Positions 63,400-64,000 of a stretch of DNA of 64,000 nt are shown here, piece by piece; position 1 is the stretch's first letter, and every line of letters starts with the position of its first letter. This DNA comes from Mya arenaria. Taxonomy: Eukaryota > Mollusca > Bivalvia > Myida > Myidae. Made by a program: the position numbers and the translations under genes. Under the pieces are notes generated by a model. The model saw only the letters and a program-made list of their open reading frames with translations, had not been told where the DNA came from and did no database searches. The DNA lies in NCBI RefSeq assembly GCF_026914265.1, contig NC_069124.1:69246402-69310401 (forward strand). Direction: 5' to 3'.

Positions 63400-64000
63400 T
63401 ATCCACATGAACGTTGTATTGGTACTCTAACAATTGAGCTTACTGTGTGGATAGTCACCGCCCCACCTCAACCCCACAGAACTGCTTACACAAAAAAAAT
63501 CTGCAGCCCAAACCTAATAATGCTGAAGTAAAAGCATGCATAGATTTCAGCTGGTAAAGCTGACTGGGTGCCAAGCTCACACCCATCCTACCACAATCCA
63601 CAAAAGTCTGCACAATATGCAATCAATGATTTTACAGAATAGTAATGTTGTTTTAATGGCAAGGCATGGTGTGAAAAATAACACGGCAAAGTATGACTTA
63701 AAACTTACATTTCATAGGGTATTCCTATAACTGTTGAGAAATGTTGACATTTAGTCCATGCATGCATTTAATCCGATGTAATGATTCATGCATGCCATGA
63801 ACCGTATGATCATTTCAATGACTGTCAAGTACATTTTCTGTGTGCTCACGATTTTTCTAGAGAAAATAGAGTGCTTCAACTATAAGAAAACATCTAAATA
63901 TTCATAAAACGAACATTTTTTTGAGGTTAAAATAAATATTTTCTCTTAAACAAGCACATTTAATTTAACACAATCCATTTCCTTGTTGTTACAATGGGCC
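63400..64000. other. Right-edge intergenic, nothing recognised
   Basis: No coding or repeat structure identified beyond alternating ATGCATG words near 63755-63800. Confidence 0.4.

Noticed and set aside
63242-63531. Overlapping open frames on both strands near 63.3 kb
   Set aside because: They fall within a self-complementary miniature element and carry no domain.

Overview
This looks like nuclear DNA of a mollusc, most likely a bivalve. Coding exons are small and separated by AT-rich introns with GT/AG (once GC/AG) borders. The IgSF and B-box/NHL families are those expanded in bivalves, and I recognise from memory several repeats common in bivalve genomes (the near-palindromic AAGGTCACTGTGACC repeat at the left edge, the GCTGCACTCTCACAG miniature transposons, a GTGCACCAGTCAATTG element). 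There is no operon, no CRISPR and no bacterial signal. Genes occupy only a few percent of the window.

Layout. 1-6.3 kb: dispersed repeats, no convincing gene. 6.37-10.35 kb (+): a complete eight-exon gene for a secreted or membrane-tethered protein with four Ig domains. 13.6-14.75 kb (-): an intronless B-box plus NHL-propeller (TRIM-like) gene, apparently broken. 15.4-16.0 kb: a decayed transposable-element ORF. 16.5-31.8 kb: a near-identical tandem segmental duplication built around two minisatellites, a 44-bp one containing a perfect 16-bp palindrome and a 34-bp one. 32-42 kb: intergenic DNA with microsatellites, a TIR element and a 4.4-kb piggyBac-like element in TTAA. 42.9-49.7 kb (+): the first three exons of a second IgSF gene, a clear paralogue of the first by exon length, phase and sequence, with transposons in its introns. 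52.2-55.9 kb: a TIR-bounded element with possible small exons. 56.2-57.1 kb: a satellite-like array. 57.3-57.8 kb: a CAT microsatellite. 58.7-62.1 kb (+): a weak three-exon transcription-unit candidate carrying nested miniature transposons. 63.1-63.4 kb: another miniature element.

How it fits together. The two IgSF genes are probably two members of one family separated by repeat growth. The first may make two C-termini through a weak GC-AG intron. The shared motif CGGAACTCCTCGG lies upstream of the second IgSF gene and of the 58.8-kb candidate, so it may be a promoter element or a promoter-associated repeat. Everything was read by eye. Splice sites are inferred from consensus, phase and domain continuity, with no transcript evidence.
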